Below are positions 1-7,490 of a DNA stretch of 36,761 nt, piece by piece. Each line of letters starts with the position of its first letter. Within the stretch, counting starts at the first letter, position 1. The position numbers and the translations under genes are program-made. The stretch comes from an uncultured Prevotella sp. (GTDB lineage Bacteria > Bacteroidota > Bacteroidia > Bacteroidales > Bacteroidaceae). Where the stretch lies: positions 1 through 36,761 of the forward strand of contig ONYL01000031.1 in NCBI GenBank assembly GCA_900322035.1, read 5' to 3'. The notes under the pieces were generated by a model, which made no database searches, was not told the DNA's origin, and saw nothing but the letters and a program-made list of their open reading frames with translations.

Positions 1-64
1 GAATTGTTCCCATATTTACAAAAAAAACCTATAGCTTTTTTAAACGACATCGCCAATAAAACGC

Positions 65-72
65 TAAATTTG
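65..72 (+). promoter_or_regulatory. Bacteroidetes -7 box for dcu gene
   Basis: TAAATTTG matches the Bacteroidetes -7 consensus TAnnTTTG and lies 33 bases before the start codon of the dicarboxylate carrier. No clear TTTG -33 element is seen. Confidence 0.55.
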
Positions 73-105
73 CAGCGAATTCGAGTCTAAACCTTATTAA
101 GAGAT

Positions 106-1428
106 ATGACAATCTTAGTTCTACTTATTGAATTGGCGATCGTATTGCTGTTCATTTTCATCGGTGCCCGGGTTGGCGGCGTTGGATTGGGCATCTACGG
201 AATGCTTGGCACGTTTATCTTGGTGTTTGTCTTCGGTTTGTCGCCTGGCAAGGCACCCATCGACGTGATGCTCATCATCCTTGCCGTGATCACGGCCTCG
301 GCAGCCTTGCAGGCCACCGGCGGTCTGGAGTATTTGGTGGGCTGTGCGGCTAAGTTTCTGCGTCGCCACCCCAGCAACATCACCTACTATGGCCCGTTGT
401 GCTGCTTTGCCTTCTGCGTGTTTGCCGGCACCGCCCACACCAGCTACAGTCTGCTTCCCATCATCAGTGAGATCGCCCAGGCCAACAAGATACGCCCTGA
501 GCGGCCAATGAGTCTGTCGGTGATAGCGGCCTCACTTGGCATCACCAGCAGCCCCGTCTCGGCGGCCATGGCGGCCATGGTGTCCACCGACATGCTGGGC
601 GGTCAAGGTATCAGCTTGGGCACCATTCTCACCGTTTGTCTGCCGGCCAGTATCATTGCCATCATTGTAGCGGCACTCATCGAGAACCATGTGGGCAAGG
701 AGCTCACCGATGATCCCGAATATCAGCGCCGTGTGCGTGCGGGCATCATCAATCCCGAAGCGGATGCCAAGGCCATGGAGCAGGCCGAGGACGCTCCCGA
801 CCCCAAGGCACGCCGTGCCGTGTGGGCGTTCTTCTTCGGAGTGTTGCTCGTCATTCTCTTTGGATTCATTCCCTCCCTGCGTCCCGAAGGTGTCACGATG
901 AGCGAGACCATCGAGATGGTGATGATGAACGATGCCATTCTGATTCTGTTAGTGGGCCATACGAAAGTGGCGGAACTTCCTAAGGGCAACATTTTCAAGG
1001 CCGGAATGAATGCCGTCATCGCCATATTTGGTGTGGCTTGGATGGGTTCCACCTTCTATTGCGGCAACGAGGAGGTCATCAATAGTGCCTTGTCGGGCAT
1101 GGTTGCCACGGCTCCTTTCCTTTTTGCCATCGCGCTGTTTGTGATGAGCATCATGCTCTTCTCTCAGGCGGCTACCGTGGCGACGCTCTATCCCGTAGGC
1201 ATAGCCTTGGGCATCAATCCCCTGTTGCTCGTGGCCATGTTTCCGGCGGTCAACGGCTATTTCTTCCTGCCCAACTATCCCACAGAGGTGGCGGCCGTGG
1301 AGTTTGACCGCACAGGCACGACACATGTCGGCAAATATGTCATCAACCATTCCTTCCAGTTGCCCGGCTTCGTGACCACCATCGTCTCCATTGGCGTGAG
1401 CTACCTCATCACCTTGCTCATGGTGTGA
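106..1428 (+). CDS. dcuB: Anaerobic C4-dicarboxylate transporter, DcuA/DcuB family
   Basis: A 440-residue inner-membrane carrier. The family exchanges fumarate, aspartate or malate for succinate during anaerobic growth. The protein is hydrophobic from residue 1 (MTILVLLIELAIVLLFIFIG), has about ten or more predicted membrane segments and a single charged cytoplasmic loop near residues 210-245, and its length fits the family (E. coli DcuA and DcuB are about 430-446). A TAnnTTTG box lies upstream. The asparaginase gene starts 59 bases downstream on the same strand, and aspA follows at 5.8 kb, so the carrier probably imports aspartate/fumarate or exports succinate for fumarate respiration. DcuA and DcuB cannot be separated by eye; the symbol is a best guess. 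Confidence 0.9.
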   Translation: MTILVLLIELAIVLLFIFIGARVGGVGLGIYGMLGTFILVFVFGLSPGKAPIDVMLIILAVITASAALQATGGLEYLVGCAAKFLRRHPSNITYYGPLCCFAFCVFAGTAHTSYSLLPIISEIAQANKIRPERPMSLSVIAASLGITSSPVSAAMAAMVSTDMLGGQGISLGTILTVCLPASIIAIIVAALIENHVGKELTDDPEYQRRVRAGIINPEADAKAMEQAEDAPDPKARRAVWAFFFGVLLVILFGFIPSLRPEGVTMSETIEMVMMNDAILILLVGHTKVAELPKGNIFKAGMNAVIAIFGVAWMGSTFYCGNEEVINSALSGMVATAPFLFAIALFVMSIMLFSQAATVATLYPVGIALGINPLLLVAMFPAVNGYFFLPNYPTEVAAVEFDRTGTTHVGKYVINHSFQLPGFVTTIVSIGVSYLITLLMV

Positions 1429-1487
1429 CGGTCCGTGTAGACCAAATTTTCACAATCAACAAAGATATCAATTAAAAACAGACCATC

Positions 1488-2543
1488 ATGAAGATCAAGA
1501 AATTCTATTTCATGCTGCTGTTGTTGTCCTTCATGGTGAGCATCAGTGGCTATGCGAAACCCAAGATCAGAATCATCGCCACGGGCGGAACCATCGCTGG
1601 CGTCAGCCAGTCGTCCACCAACTCGGCCTATAGCGCCGGCCAGGTGGGTGTGCAGACGCTCATCCAGGCTGTGCCACAGATTCTCGATGTGGCCGACGTA
1701 AGTGGCGAACAGCTCTGCAATATGGGTTCGCAGGACATGAACGACCAGGTGTGGCTCAAACTGGCCAAGCGCATCAACGAACTGCTCAACCATGAGGGCT
1801 ACGACGGTGTGGTCGTTACCCATGGATCCGACACCATGGAGGAGACGGCCTACTTCCTCAATCTCACGGTCGACAGCGACAAGCCCGTCATCCTGGTGGG
1901 TGCCATGCGCCCCTCCACGGCCATCAGTGCCGACGGTCCCGGCAACCTCTATGCCGGAGTGGTGGCTGCGGCCAGCCCCGAGTCGAAAGGGCGCGGAGTG
2001 ATGTGCTGCATGAACAACATGCTGCTCGATGCCAAGGATGTGACGAAGATGCACACCACCGACGTGGCTACCTTTCAGGCTGCCAACTATGGCAAGGTGG
2101 GCTACGTCTACAACGGCAAGGCCATCTACTGCCGCAACATCACCAACCGACACACCACACAGAGCGAGTTCCGTGTCGACCAGCTTGACCAGTTGCCCAA
2201 GGTGGGCATCGTCTACGGTTATGCCAACTGCTCCCCACTGCCCATGCAGGCTTTTGTGGATGCCAACTACGACGGCATCGTATTGGCAGGAGTCGGCGAC
2301 GGCAACTTCTATAAGGATGTGTTCGATGTGGCGCTCAAGGCTCGTGCCAAAGGCATCAACATCGTGCGCTCAAGCCGGGTTCCTACCGGACCCACTTGCC
2401 TCAATGGGGAAGTGGACGACAGCAAATACCATTTCATTGCCGCTCTGACGCTCAATCCTCAGAAGGCGCGTGTGCTGCTCATGCTCGCCCTGACGAAGAC
2501 GCGCGACTGGCAGCAGATCCAAAAGTATTTTGAGGAATACTGA
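1488..2543 (+). CDS. ansB: L-asparaginase, type II (periplasmic)
   Basis: A 351-residue enzyme that hydrolyses asparagine to aspartate and ammonia. An N-terminal signal peptide (about residues 1-23, KK then a Leu/Phe-rich core, ending GYA) predicts export. The first active-site motif is ATGGTIAG (residues 31-38, nucleophile expected at T35). The second is THGSDTMEET (111-120), in which Ser114 takes the place of the usual Thr of HGTD, a conservative change. Length matches type II enzymes. The gene follows the dcu carrier by 59 bases with no terminator between them, so the two are probably co-transcribed; the aspartate made can feed AspA (5.8 kb) to give fumarate. No -7 box of its own was found. 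Confidence 0.92.
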   Translation: MKIKKFYFMLLLLSFMVSISGYAKPKIRIIATGGTIAGVSQSSTNSAYSAGQVGVQTLIQAVPQILDVADVSGEQLCNMGSQDMNDQVWLKLAKRINELLNHEGYDGVVVTHGSDTMEETAYFLNLTVDSDKPVILVGAMRPSTAISADGPGNLYAGVVAAASPESKGRGVMCCMNNMLLDAKDVTKMHTTDVATFQAANYGKVGYVYNGKAIYCRNITNRHTTQSEFRVDQLDQLPKVGIVYGYANCSPLPMQAFVDANYDGIVLAGVGDGNFYKDVFDVALKARAKGINIVRSSRVPTGPTCLNGEVDDSKYHFIAALTLNPQKARVLLMLALTKTRDWQQIQKYFEEY

Positions 2544-2615
2544 TTTCCGTTTTTCCTGTTCATGTGGGGCGGCTGATTTCCGTCCCACATGAACCACACG
2601 ACAACCTATTTTTTT

Positions 2616-2780
2616 ATGAAACAAATCCTATTATTAGCAACGGCACTTGTCATCTGCATGAGAGCTGCTGCTCAGGGCGGCAATGTGGGTATGGGCGGCA
2701 AGGAGGGCGACTTTGAGAGCCTCGCACAGCGCGTGGCCAACCTCGAAAAGAAAAACGATGCCTTCAATGTCTATCTCTGA
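2616..2780 (+). pseudogene. Truncated porin start (OprP/OprO-like) remnant
   Basis: An ATG at 2616 opens a 54-residue frame with a good signal peptide (MKQILLLATALVICMRAAAQ), then a short Gly-rich stretch and a heptad-like segment ending LAQRVANLEKKNDAFNVYL before a TGA. From memory, Bacteroidales phosphate-selective-type porins start with a signal peptide, a short coiled coil and a first beta strand of the type NDAFNVY, so the frame stops exactly where the barrel should begin. The following bases carry no continuing frame of useful length. An in-frame ATG at 2589 would add nine residues but spoil the signal peptide. Position after ansB suggests a lost outer-membrane channel of the same operon. 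A real small exported protein cannot be excluded. Confidence 0.5.
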
Positions 2781-2830
2781 CCTGAATCTTTCACCGGCTT
2801 CCTCTTTTTTCCTCGAAACCTCCTTGTTAT

Positions 2831-2884
2831 GAATGGGCACGGCTTCCACATCTTTTCTATTCTGTCTGTGGATCGTGCCCATTC
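2831..2884 (+). terminator. Hairpin after the dcu-ansB block
   Basis: An 11-base perfect stem (GAATGGGCACG, 2831-2841, with CGTGCCCATTC, 2874-2884) encloses an inner CCACA/TGTGG stem. A T-rich run follows about 12 bases later, so it may end transcription of the dcu-ansB block. Confidence 0.45.
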
Positions 2885-3030
2885 AGGTGTATACCTTTTT
2901 CTATAGATCCTTCATTCTCATGGCAGATCTTGATTCTCTCTCTTGTTCTGTTATGTTTTTGGCTAACGCAGCGGCTGTGTCAACCACAAGCGTGACTAAG
3001 CCGTACACGTATCAACCAAATATAAAAGTA

Positions 3031-3337
3031 ATTCAAGTTCCGCAAGTTCCTAACTTGGTTCAATGGATATTTTCCGTGGATTGAATATGTTGTTTCATTT
3101 CGTATAGTCCTGACTTCGCCAATGAATAAATGGTAATAGAAAATCATGGGCAGGCTTGCCACCAAAGGTGTGGGTCTGAAGCGATGGGGAGGCCGTCGAG
3201 CTTGCTCGTAAGGCCACCCCACCGCTTCAGACCCATAGCTCCGGTAGGAGCGTAAGCCTGGACATGACCTTTACATATAAACTTACCATGATTCCACGGA
3301 AAATATCCGCTGTGCCTTGAACTTGCGGAACTTGAAT
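3031..3337. repeat. 307-bp nested imperfect palindrome (MITE-like)
   Basis: Three pairs of arms are nested around one centre. Outer: ATTCAAGTTCCGCAAGTTC (3031-3049) pairs with 3319-3337, 19/19. Middle: GGATATTTTCCGTGGA (3065-3080) pairs with 3293-3308, 16/16. Inner: the 24 bases at 3171-3194 pair with 3212-3235 at 22/24, and the tip carries CGAGC-TT-GCTCG. Weaker pairing also exists between 3145-3161 (GGCAGGCTTGCC region) and 3251-3267. There is no transposase frame inside. Parts of the unit recur at 22993-23016 and 29618-29714, so it is a dispersed element rather than a simple terminator. Confidence 0.8.
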
Positions 3338-3349
3338 AAAATATTATCA

Positions 3350-3448
3350 GTGGATGATGAGATCAAGCTAAATAATTGTACTAAAGAAGAGAAAGAAATT
3401 CTTCAATATGCATGGTTTGCTTTTTGCAGAAAGGCAGATACCCAATAG
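3350..3448 (+). pseudogene. Short 3' gene remnant, unknown family
   Basis: The frame reads VDDEIKLNNCTKEEKEILQY and continues AWFAFCRKADTQ before a TAG. Composition and codon use look like a real protein end, but there is no start codon or upstream frame: the palindrome at 3031-3337 abuts it. Probably the 3' stump of a lost gene. I do not recognise the family. Confidence 0.3.
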
Positions 3449-3483
3449 CCCTTATAAGGTAGTGTGTTAAATAAGGAGAAACA

Positions 3484-3515
3484 TTTGCAGGTATAAAATA
3501 AAAAAGTTATTTTTG
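3484..3515 (+). promoter_or_regulatory. Promoter of the toxin-antitoxin pair
   Basis: TTTG at 3484-3487, 20 bases of spacer, then TATTTTTG at 3508-3515: an excellent Bacteroidetes -33/-7 match. It lies 15 bases before the ATG at 3531, which argues against the in-frame TTG at 3513 that overlaps the -7 box. Confidence 0.65.
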
Positions 3516-3530
3516 CAAAAAACAGATAAT

Positions 3531-3755
3531 ATGGGTGCAACATTAAATAACACAGAAGATATACTGCTTACCATTCCTAAGAATGAGGTTGGATTCTTAA
3601 GAAGTCTTGCCAAAAAGATGGGTTGGACAACAAGGAAGCAGAAAGAGAGTAGTATTGACAAAAGTCTGAAAGAGGCTCATTGTAATATGATTTATTCTGT
3701 TAAAGACATGAATAACAAAGACATAGTGGGACAGATACTTAATAGTGATGTATAA
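3531..3755 (+). CDS. Antitoxin of a YafQ/RelE-type toxin-antitoxin pair
   Basis: A 74-residue protein placed directly before a YafQ-like toxin and overlapping it by 8 bases. It contains IPKNEVGFLRSLAKKMGWTT (about residues 17-36), a type of segment often seen in small Bacteroidetes antitoxins next to RelE-superfamily toxins, followed by a charged, probably flexible toxin-binding tail. The ATG at 3531 was chosen because the promoter -7 box overlaps the upstream TTG. Base composition (AT-rich) differs from the GC-richer neighbours, which suits horizontal gain. The pair is probably autoregulated, as is usual for such modules; no operator was identified. Confidence 0.7.
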   Translation: MGATLNNTEDILLTIPKNEVGFLRSLAKKMGWTTRKQKESSIDKSLKEAHCNMIYSVKDMNNKDIVGQILNSDV

Positions 3756-4020
3756 AATTACATATACCAAGCAATTCAAGAAATCTTTAAAGTTGTGTCT
3801 ACGCAGAGGATTGAATGCTGACTTACTTAATACTGTTCTGAATATGCTTTCTGAAAGTGGTAGGCTTCCTATGAAATATAAACCTCACAAGCTAAAAGGG
3901 AAGTATAATGAATGCTGGGAATGTCACATTCAACCAGACTGGTTGTTAGTTTGGCAGCAAAATGACAAAGAGTTAAATCTTTTATTGATTGATACTGGAA
4001 GTCATTCAGATATTTTCTAA
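3748..4020 (+). CDS. YafQ-family mRNA interferase toxin
   Basis: A 90-residue RelE-superfamily toxin that, by family, cleaves mRNA on the ribosome. The catalytic set known from E. coli YafQ (His50, His63, Asp67, His87, Phe91) has equivalents here: His47 (PHKLKG), His60 and Asp64-Trp65 (ECHIQPDW), His86 and terminal Phe90 (SHSDIF). The toxin therefore looks intact. The ATG at 3748 overlaps the antitoxin stop (3753-3755), typical translational coupling; a GTG one codon earlier is possible. The pair is AT-rich compared with the flanking genes and sits next to a MITE-like palindrome, which suggests it was acquired. Confidence 0.85.
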   Translation: MYKITYTKQFKKSLKLCLRRGLNADLLNTVLNMLSESGRLPMKYKPHKLKGKYNECWECHIQPDWLLVWQQNDKELNLLLIDTGSHSDIF

Positions 4021-4109
4021 CATTCACTTAATTTTGCTGATAACTACTGCCTTTCCTAAGAAATGCTTACTGTTTTATTTTAGTTGTTGATAGTTTTACT
4101 GGGTTCTTT

Positions 4110-4117
4110 TATCTTTG
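4110..4117 (+). promoter_or_regulatory. Orphan -7 box
   Basis: TATCTTTG matches the -7 consensus but no reading frame follows; the next 130 bases hold the 22-bp minisatellite. It could start a non-coding transcript or be chance. Confidence 0.25.
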
Positions 4118-4160
4118 TGCAGAATAACAGTAACAAAAGGCTTGGGATTCTTCGTTTATG

Positions 4161-4240
4161 GTGGCGTTCGCCGCACGATGATGTGGCATTCGCCGCACGA
4201 TGATGTGGCGTTCGCAGCACGATGTGGCTTTCGCTGCGCA
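4161..4240. repeat. 22-bp minisatellite, about 3.7 copies
   Basis: Units begin GTGGCGTTCGCCGCACGATG at 4161, 4183, 4205 and 4224. The first two are 22 bases, the third has lost 3 bases, and the last is partial and diverged. The unit length is not a multiple of 3, so it does not encode a repeated peptide. Confidence 0.8.
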
Positions 4241-4298
4241 ATTGTGAGAATATGTTAAAATTAAAACGGATTCCTTGTCCCCAAGAATGATTTTCCCT

Positions 4299-4306
4299 AT
4301 CTTTGT
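4299..4306 (+). promoter_or_regulatory. -7 box of the hydrolase gene
   Basis: TATCTTTG with a near-match CTTG 20 bases upstream (4275-4278). The start codon follows 58 bases later. Confidence 0.55.
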
Positions 4307-4363
4307 ATCCATGGGGAAATCTCGTCCTTCCCGTTAGTAGCCATATCTAATAATTAAAAATAC

Positions 4364-5653
4364 ATGAGAAAAATCCTTATCATCTCACTGATGCTCCTCA
4401 CCTCATTTGTCGCGGGGGCACAGAACGCAAACAAAGACGGTGCCTGGTCGGGCAAATTAGACGTGATGGGCACCGAGCTGACATTGGTCTTTCACCTCAA
4501 CGACAGTGCGTGCACGATGGATTCTCCCGATCAGGGAGTCACCGGCGTACCGGCCAACTTGGAACGCAGCGAGACGGGCATCAAAATTTCCATACCTACC
4601 ATCAATGGCCGTTATGAGGGCGACTATCGTGAGGCGTCGATTGTCGGCACCTTCACCCAGCACGGCATGTCGTTTCCGCTGACCCTCACGCCGGGCGCAT
4701 CCAAGCGCTCCCGCCCCCAGACACCCGTTGCTCCCTTCCCCTATCAGACCGAGGATGTGAGCTTCAGCAATGGCGACGCACAGTTGAAAGGCACATTGGC
4801 CCTGCCAAAAAATTGTAACCGCCAGACGCCCGTACTGCTGATGGTCACGGGGAGTGGGCTGCAAAATCGCGACGAAGAGATCTTTGAGCATAAGCCCTTT
4901 GCCGTCCTTGCCGACGCATTGGCACGCCAGGGCATCGCCACGCTGCGCTACGACGACAGGGGATTCGGCGAGTCGACGGGCGATCTGATTTCGGTCACCA
5001 CTGCAGATCTCAAAAACGATGCCTTGGCGGGCATCAACCTGCTGCGGTCGCGTTTCGACCGGGTGGGTGTCTTGGGCCACAGTGAGGGCGGCACCATCGG
5101 CCTGATGTTGGCGGCCGAAGGCAAAGTAGATTTCGTGGTGAGTCTGGCGGGAAATGTCGTCTCTGGCGAGAAGACGTTGCTGGAGCAGAACCAGTGGGCA
5201 CTGCGACAGGCCGGATACTCGTTAGAGGTGGTCGACCAATACTGCAAGACTCTCGAAAGTCTCTTCGACAGCCTGAAGGTGGGTAAGAACCCCATGGTCA
5301 ACGGTGCTGGCCTGCCTGCTGACTTGGCGCAGAATCTTCAGCTGGTGAAGGCGCAATGCTCCACACCCTACATGCGCTATTTCCTCAACTTGGACCTCAC
5401 CGACCTCATCGGCAAGATCCGTTGCCCGGTGTTGGCACTCAACGGCACCAATGACCGGCAGGTGGACTGTGAGGAGAATCTCAGTATCCTCCGTCGGGGG
5501 CTCATGGGCCCGAAGACTGTTCTGGCCATAGAGGGTGTCAACCATCTATTCCAGCACTGCACCACTGGCGACCCGTCGGAGTATAAAGACATCGAGGAGA
5601 CCTTTGCCCCCAACGTCATCCAGCTGGTGATCGAATGGCTGAAGTCACTGTGA
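4364..5653 (+). CDS. Secreted alpha/beta hydrolase (serine esterase/peptidase-like)
   Basis: A 429-residue exported protein. Residues 1-20 form a signal peptide ending AGAQ. Residues about 25-125 are a beta-rich N-terminal domain common in Bacteroidetes members of this group, and about 128-429 are an alpha/beta hydrolase domain. The nucleophile elbow GHSEGG gives Ser240, the acid is probably Asp364 (NGTNDRQVD) and the base His394 (GVNHLF), so the triad is complete. The oxyanion region shows GSGLQNRDE (163-171). The family acts on esters or short peptides; the substrate cannot be read from sequence. It has its own promoter and stands alone between the toxin-antitoxin region and aspA. Confidence 0.85.
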   Translation: MRKILIISLMLLTSFVAGAQNANKDGAWSGKLDVMGTELTLVFHLNDSACTMDSPDQGVTGVPANLERSETGIKISIPTINGRYEGDYREASIVGTFTQHGMSFPLTLTPGASKRSRPQTPVAPFPYQTEDVSFSNGDAQLKGTLALPKNCNRQTPVLLMVTGSGLQNRDEEIFEHKPFAVLADALARQGIATLRYDDRGFGESTGDLISVTTADLKNDALAGINLLRSRFDRVGVLGHSEGGTIGLMLAAEGKVDFVVSLAGNVVSGEKTLLEQNQWALRQAGYSLEVVDQYCKTLESLFDSLKVGKNPMVNGAGLPADLAQNLQLVKAQCSTPYMRYFLNLDLTDLIGKIRCPVLALNGTNDRQVDCEENLSILRRGLMGPKTVLAIEGVNHLFQHCTTGDPSEYKDIEETFAPNVIQLVIEWLKSL

Positions 5654-5705
5654 TCATGCATGATATCAGCACCTTGTTTCGTTATTTACAAATCATGGTC
5701 GTTTT

Positions 5706-5741
5706 TTTGTAAATCACGTGACGATAAAAACGCTAACTTTG
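5706..5741 (+). promoter_or_regulatory. aspA promoter
   Basis: TTTG at 5706-5709 and TAACTTTG at 5734-5741. The 24-base spacer is a little longer than usual; the start codon is 40 bases downstream. Confidence 0.55.
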
Positions 5742-5780
5742 CAACTGTAATAAATATCTACAATAAAACTATCAACCATC

Positions 5781-7211
5781 ATGGCAGAAGAAAAATTCAG
5801 AATCGAATCAGACCTCTTGGGCGAGCTCAAGGTGCCTGCTGATGTTTACTACGGCGTACAAACCCAACGCGCCCTCAACAACTATCATATCTCCCGCAAG
5901 AAGATGTGCGACTATCCCGACTATGTCATCGCTATTGCCTACGTGAAATTGGCTGCCGTGCAGACCAATCACGCTCTTGGTACCATCAACGACGAGATTG
6001 CCGGCGCCATCTCTCAGGCCTGCCGCGAGATCATCGATGGCAAGTTCCACGAAAACTTCCCCGTGGATATGATGCAGGGCGGTGCCGGAACTTCGGTCAA
6101 CATGAATGCCAACGAGGTGATCGCCAACCGCGCCCTTGAAATCATGGGGCACAAGAAAGGCGAATATCAATATTGCTATCCCAACGACCATGTCAACTGC
6201 GGCCAGTCTACCAACGACGTCTATCCCACCACCATCCGCCTGGCCATCATCCGCATGAACAAGACGCTCGTCGGATCCCTCACCGGACTGATCTCCGCCT
6301 TGCGCTATAAGGCCGACGAATACCGCGACGCCATCAAGATGGGCCGCACACAGCTGCAGGACGCTGTGCCGATGACCTTCGGGCAGGAGTTCAACGCCTA
6401 CGCCGACAACCTTGAGGAGGAAATCCTCAACCTCGACCGCAATGTCAAGTTGCTCCATGAGATCAACATGGGCGGCACGGCCATTGGCACGGGCCTGAAT
6501 GCTGTTCCCGGCTTTGCCAAACTCTGTGCGGCCAATCTGAGCAAGCTGACGGGTGAGAACTTCGTCTCTTCGCCCAACCTCGTTGAGGCTACTCCCGACA
6601 CCGGTGCCTATGTGAGCTATTCGGGTGCGCTGAAGCGGTTGGCCGTGAAGGTGTCGAAGATCTGCAACGATCTGCGCCTCTTGGCTTCCGGTCCGCGTTG
6701 TGGACTGAACGAAATCAACCTTCCTCCGAAGGCTCCCGGGTCAAGCATCATGCCGGGCAAGGTGAATCCCGTCATTCCCGAGGTGACCAATCAGACCTGC
6801 TTCAAGGTGATCGGCAACGATACCACCGTGACCATTGCTGCCGAGGCCGGACAGCTTGAGCTCAACGTGATGGAACCCGTCATCACGGAGTGCCTCTTTG
6901 AGAGTCTGTGGTGGCTCAGCAATGCCATCAACACCCTCACCGAGGAGTGCATCTTAGGCATCACGGTCAACAAGGAACGTTGCTACGAGATGGTGAAAAA
7001 TTCTATCGGAATCGTCACGGCCTTGAATCCTTATATCGGATATAAGAACAGTTCGAAGATCGCCAAGGAGGCCAACACCACGGGCCGCTCGGTCTACGAC
7101 CTTGTATTGGAGAACAAGCTGATGACGAAAGAGGAACTCGACAAGGCCCTCGATCCGAAGGCCATGCTGGAATCCCACCAGTTCCTCACCAATCATCTTT
7201 CTTCCAATTAG
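5781..7211 (+). CDS. aspA: Aspartate ammonia-lyase (aspartase)
   Basis: A 476-residue cytoplasmic enzyme of the aspartase/fumarase superfamily that converts aspartate to fumarate and ammonia. The superfamily signature GSSIMPGKVNP is at residues 320-330 and carries the catalytic serine loop. Other conserved blocks are QGGAGTSVNMNANEVIANRA (99-118), GQSTNDVYPT (141-150) and GRTQLQDAVPMTFGQE (188-203). The first block and overall length favour aspartase over class II fumarase. With the asparaginase and Dcu carrier 3-5 kb upstream it completes an asparagine-to-fumarate route. It has its own promoter and a weak terminator, so it is a single-gene unit. Confidence 0.93.
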   Translation: MAEEKFRIESDLLGELKVPADVYYGVQTQRALNNYHISRKKMCDYPDYVIAIAYVKLAAVQTNHALGTINDEIAGAISQACREIIDGKFHENFPVDMMQGGAGTSVNMNANEVIANRALEIMGHKKGEYQYCYPNDHVNCGQSTNDVYPTTIRLAIIRMNKTLVGSLTGLISALRYKADEYRDAIKMGRTQLQDAVPMTFGQEFNAYADNLEEEILNLDRNVKLLHEINMGGTAIGTGLNAVPGFAKLCAANLSKLTGENFVSSPNLVEATPDTGAYVSYSGALKRLAVKVSKICNDLRLLASGPRCGLNEINLPPKAPGSSIMPGKVNPVIPEVTNQTCFKVIGNDTTVTIAAEAGQLELNVMEPVITECLFESLWWLSNAINTLTEECILGITVNKERCYEMVKNSIGIVTALNPYIGYKNSSKIAKEANTTGRSVYDLVLENKLMTKEELDKALDPKAMLESHQFLTNHLSSN

Positions 7212-7243
7212 GCCACCCATGAATTTTAAATAATTGTATTTTC

Positions 7244-7280
7244 AAGGCAGTTCCGTCGTCCAAGGGGCTGCCTTTTATAT
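7244..7280 (+). terminator. Possible aspA terminator
   Basis: AAGGCAG (7244-7250) pairs with CTGCCTT (7268-7274), followed by a T/A-rich stretch. The stem is only 7 bases. Confidence 0.4.
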
Positions 7281-7415
7281 TGCATAATGCACAATTGCCT
7301 TGTGGGACGGAACAATTTCCCTTACCTTTTCACAACGCATCATGTAGGGTACAGGCTTGCACAGCCCATTTGATGAGTCGTGAATCATGAATTATCCAAC
7401 TTTGTTATTGTAAAA

Positions 7416-7447
7416 TTTGCAAGTGTGGAGAAAAACTACTATCTTTG
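7416..7447 (+). promoter_or_regulatory. Promoter of superoxide reductase gene
   Basis: TTTG at 7416-7419, exactly 20 bases of spacer, then TATCTTTG at 7440-7447. This is one of the best consensus promoters in the window and suggests strong expression. Confidence 0.75.
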
Positions 7448-7490
7448 TCAGTGAACATCCTAATTAATCACTAATAATAGCAAAAACGAC

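Larger units (their letters stand above)
2781..3483. other. Non-coding island after dcu-ansB
   Basis: About 700 bases without an intact gene. It holds the 2831-2884 hairpin, a 307-bp nested palindrome (3031-3337) and a short gene remnant (3350-3448). The open frames here are short and unlike any family I know. Confidence 0.6.
4021..4363. other. Gap between toxin and hydrolase
   Basis: A 343-base gap. It contains an orphan TATCTTTG box, a 22-bp tandem repeat and the hydrolase promoter box. No supported gene was seen on either strand. Confidence 0.6.

Noticed and set aside
1401-2153. A 250-codon minus-strand frame opposite ansB
   Set aside because: It is His/Val/Gly-rich antisense of a clear asparaginase gene.
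2833-3084. An 83-codon + strand frame after the porin remnant
   Set aside because: It runs through a terminator-like hairpin and into the palindrome arms, with no family resemblance.
3171-3235. Inner palindrome taken as a simple terminator
   Set aside because: No T run follows on either strand and it is nested in longer arms, so a repeat element explains it better.
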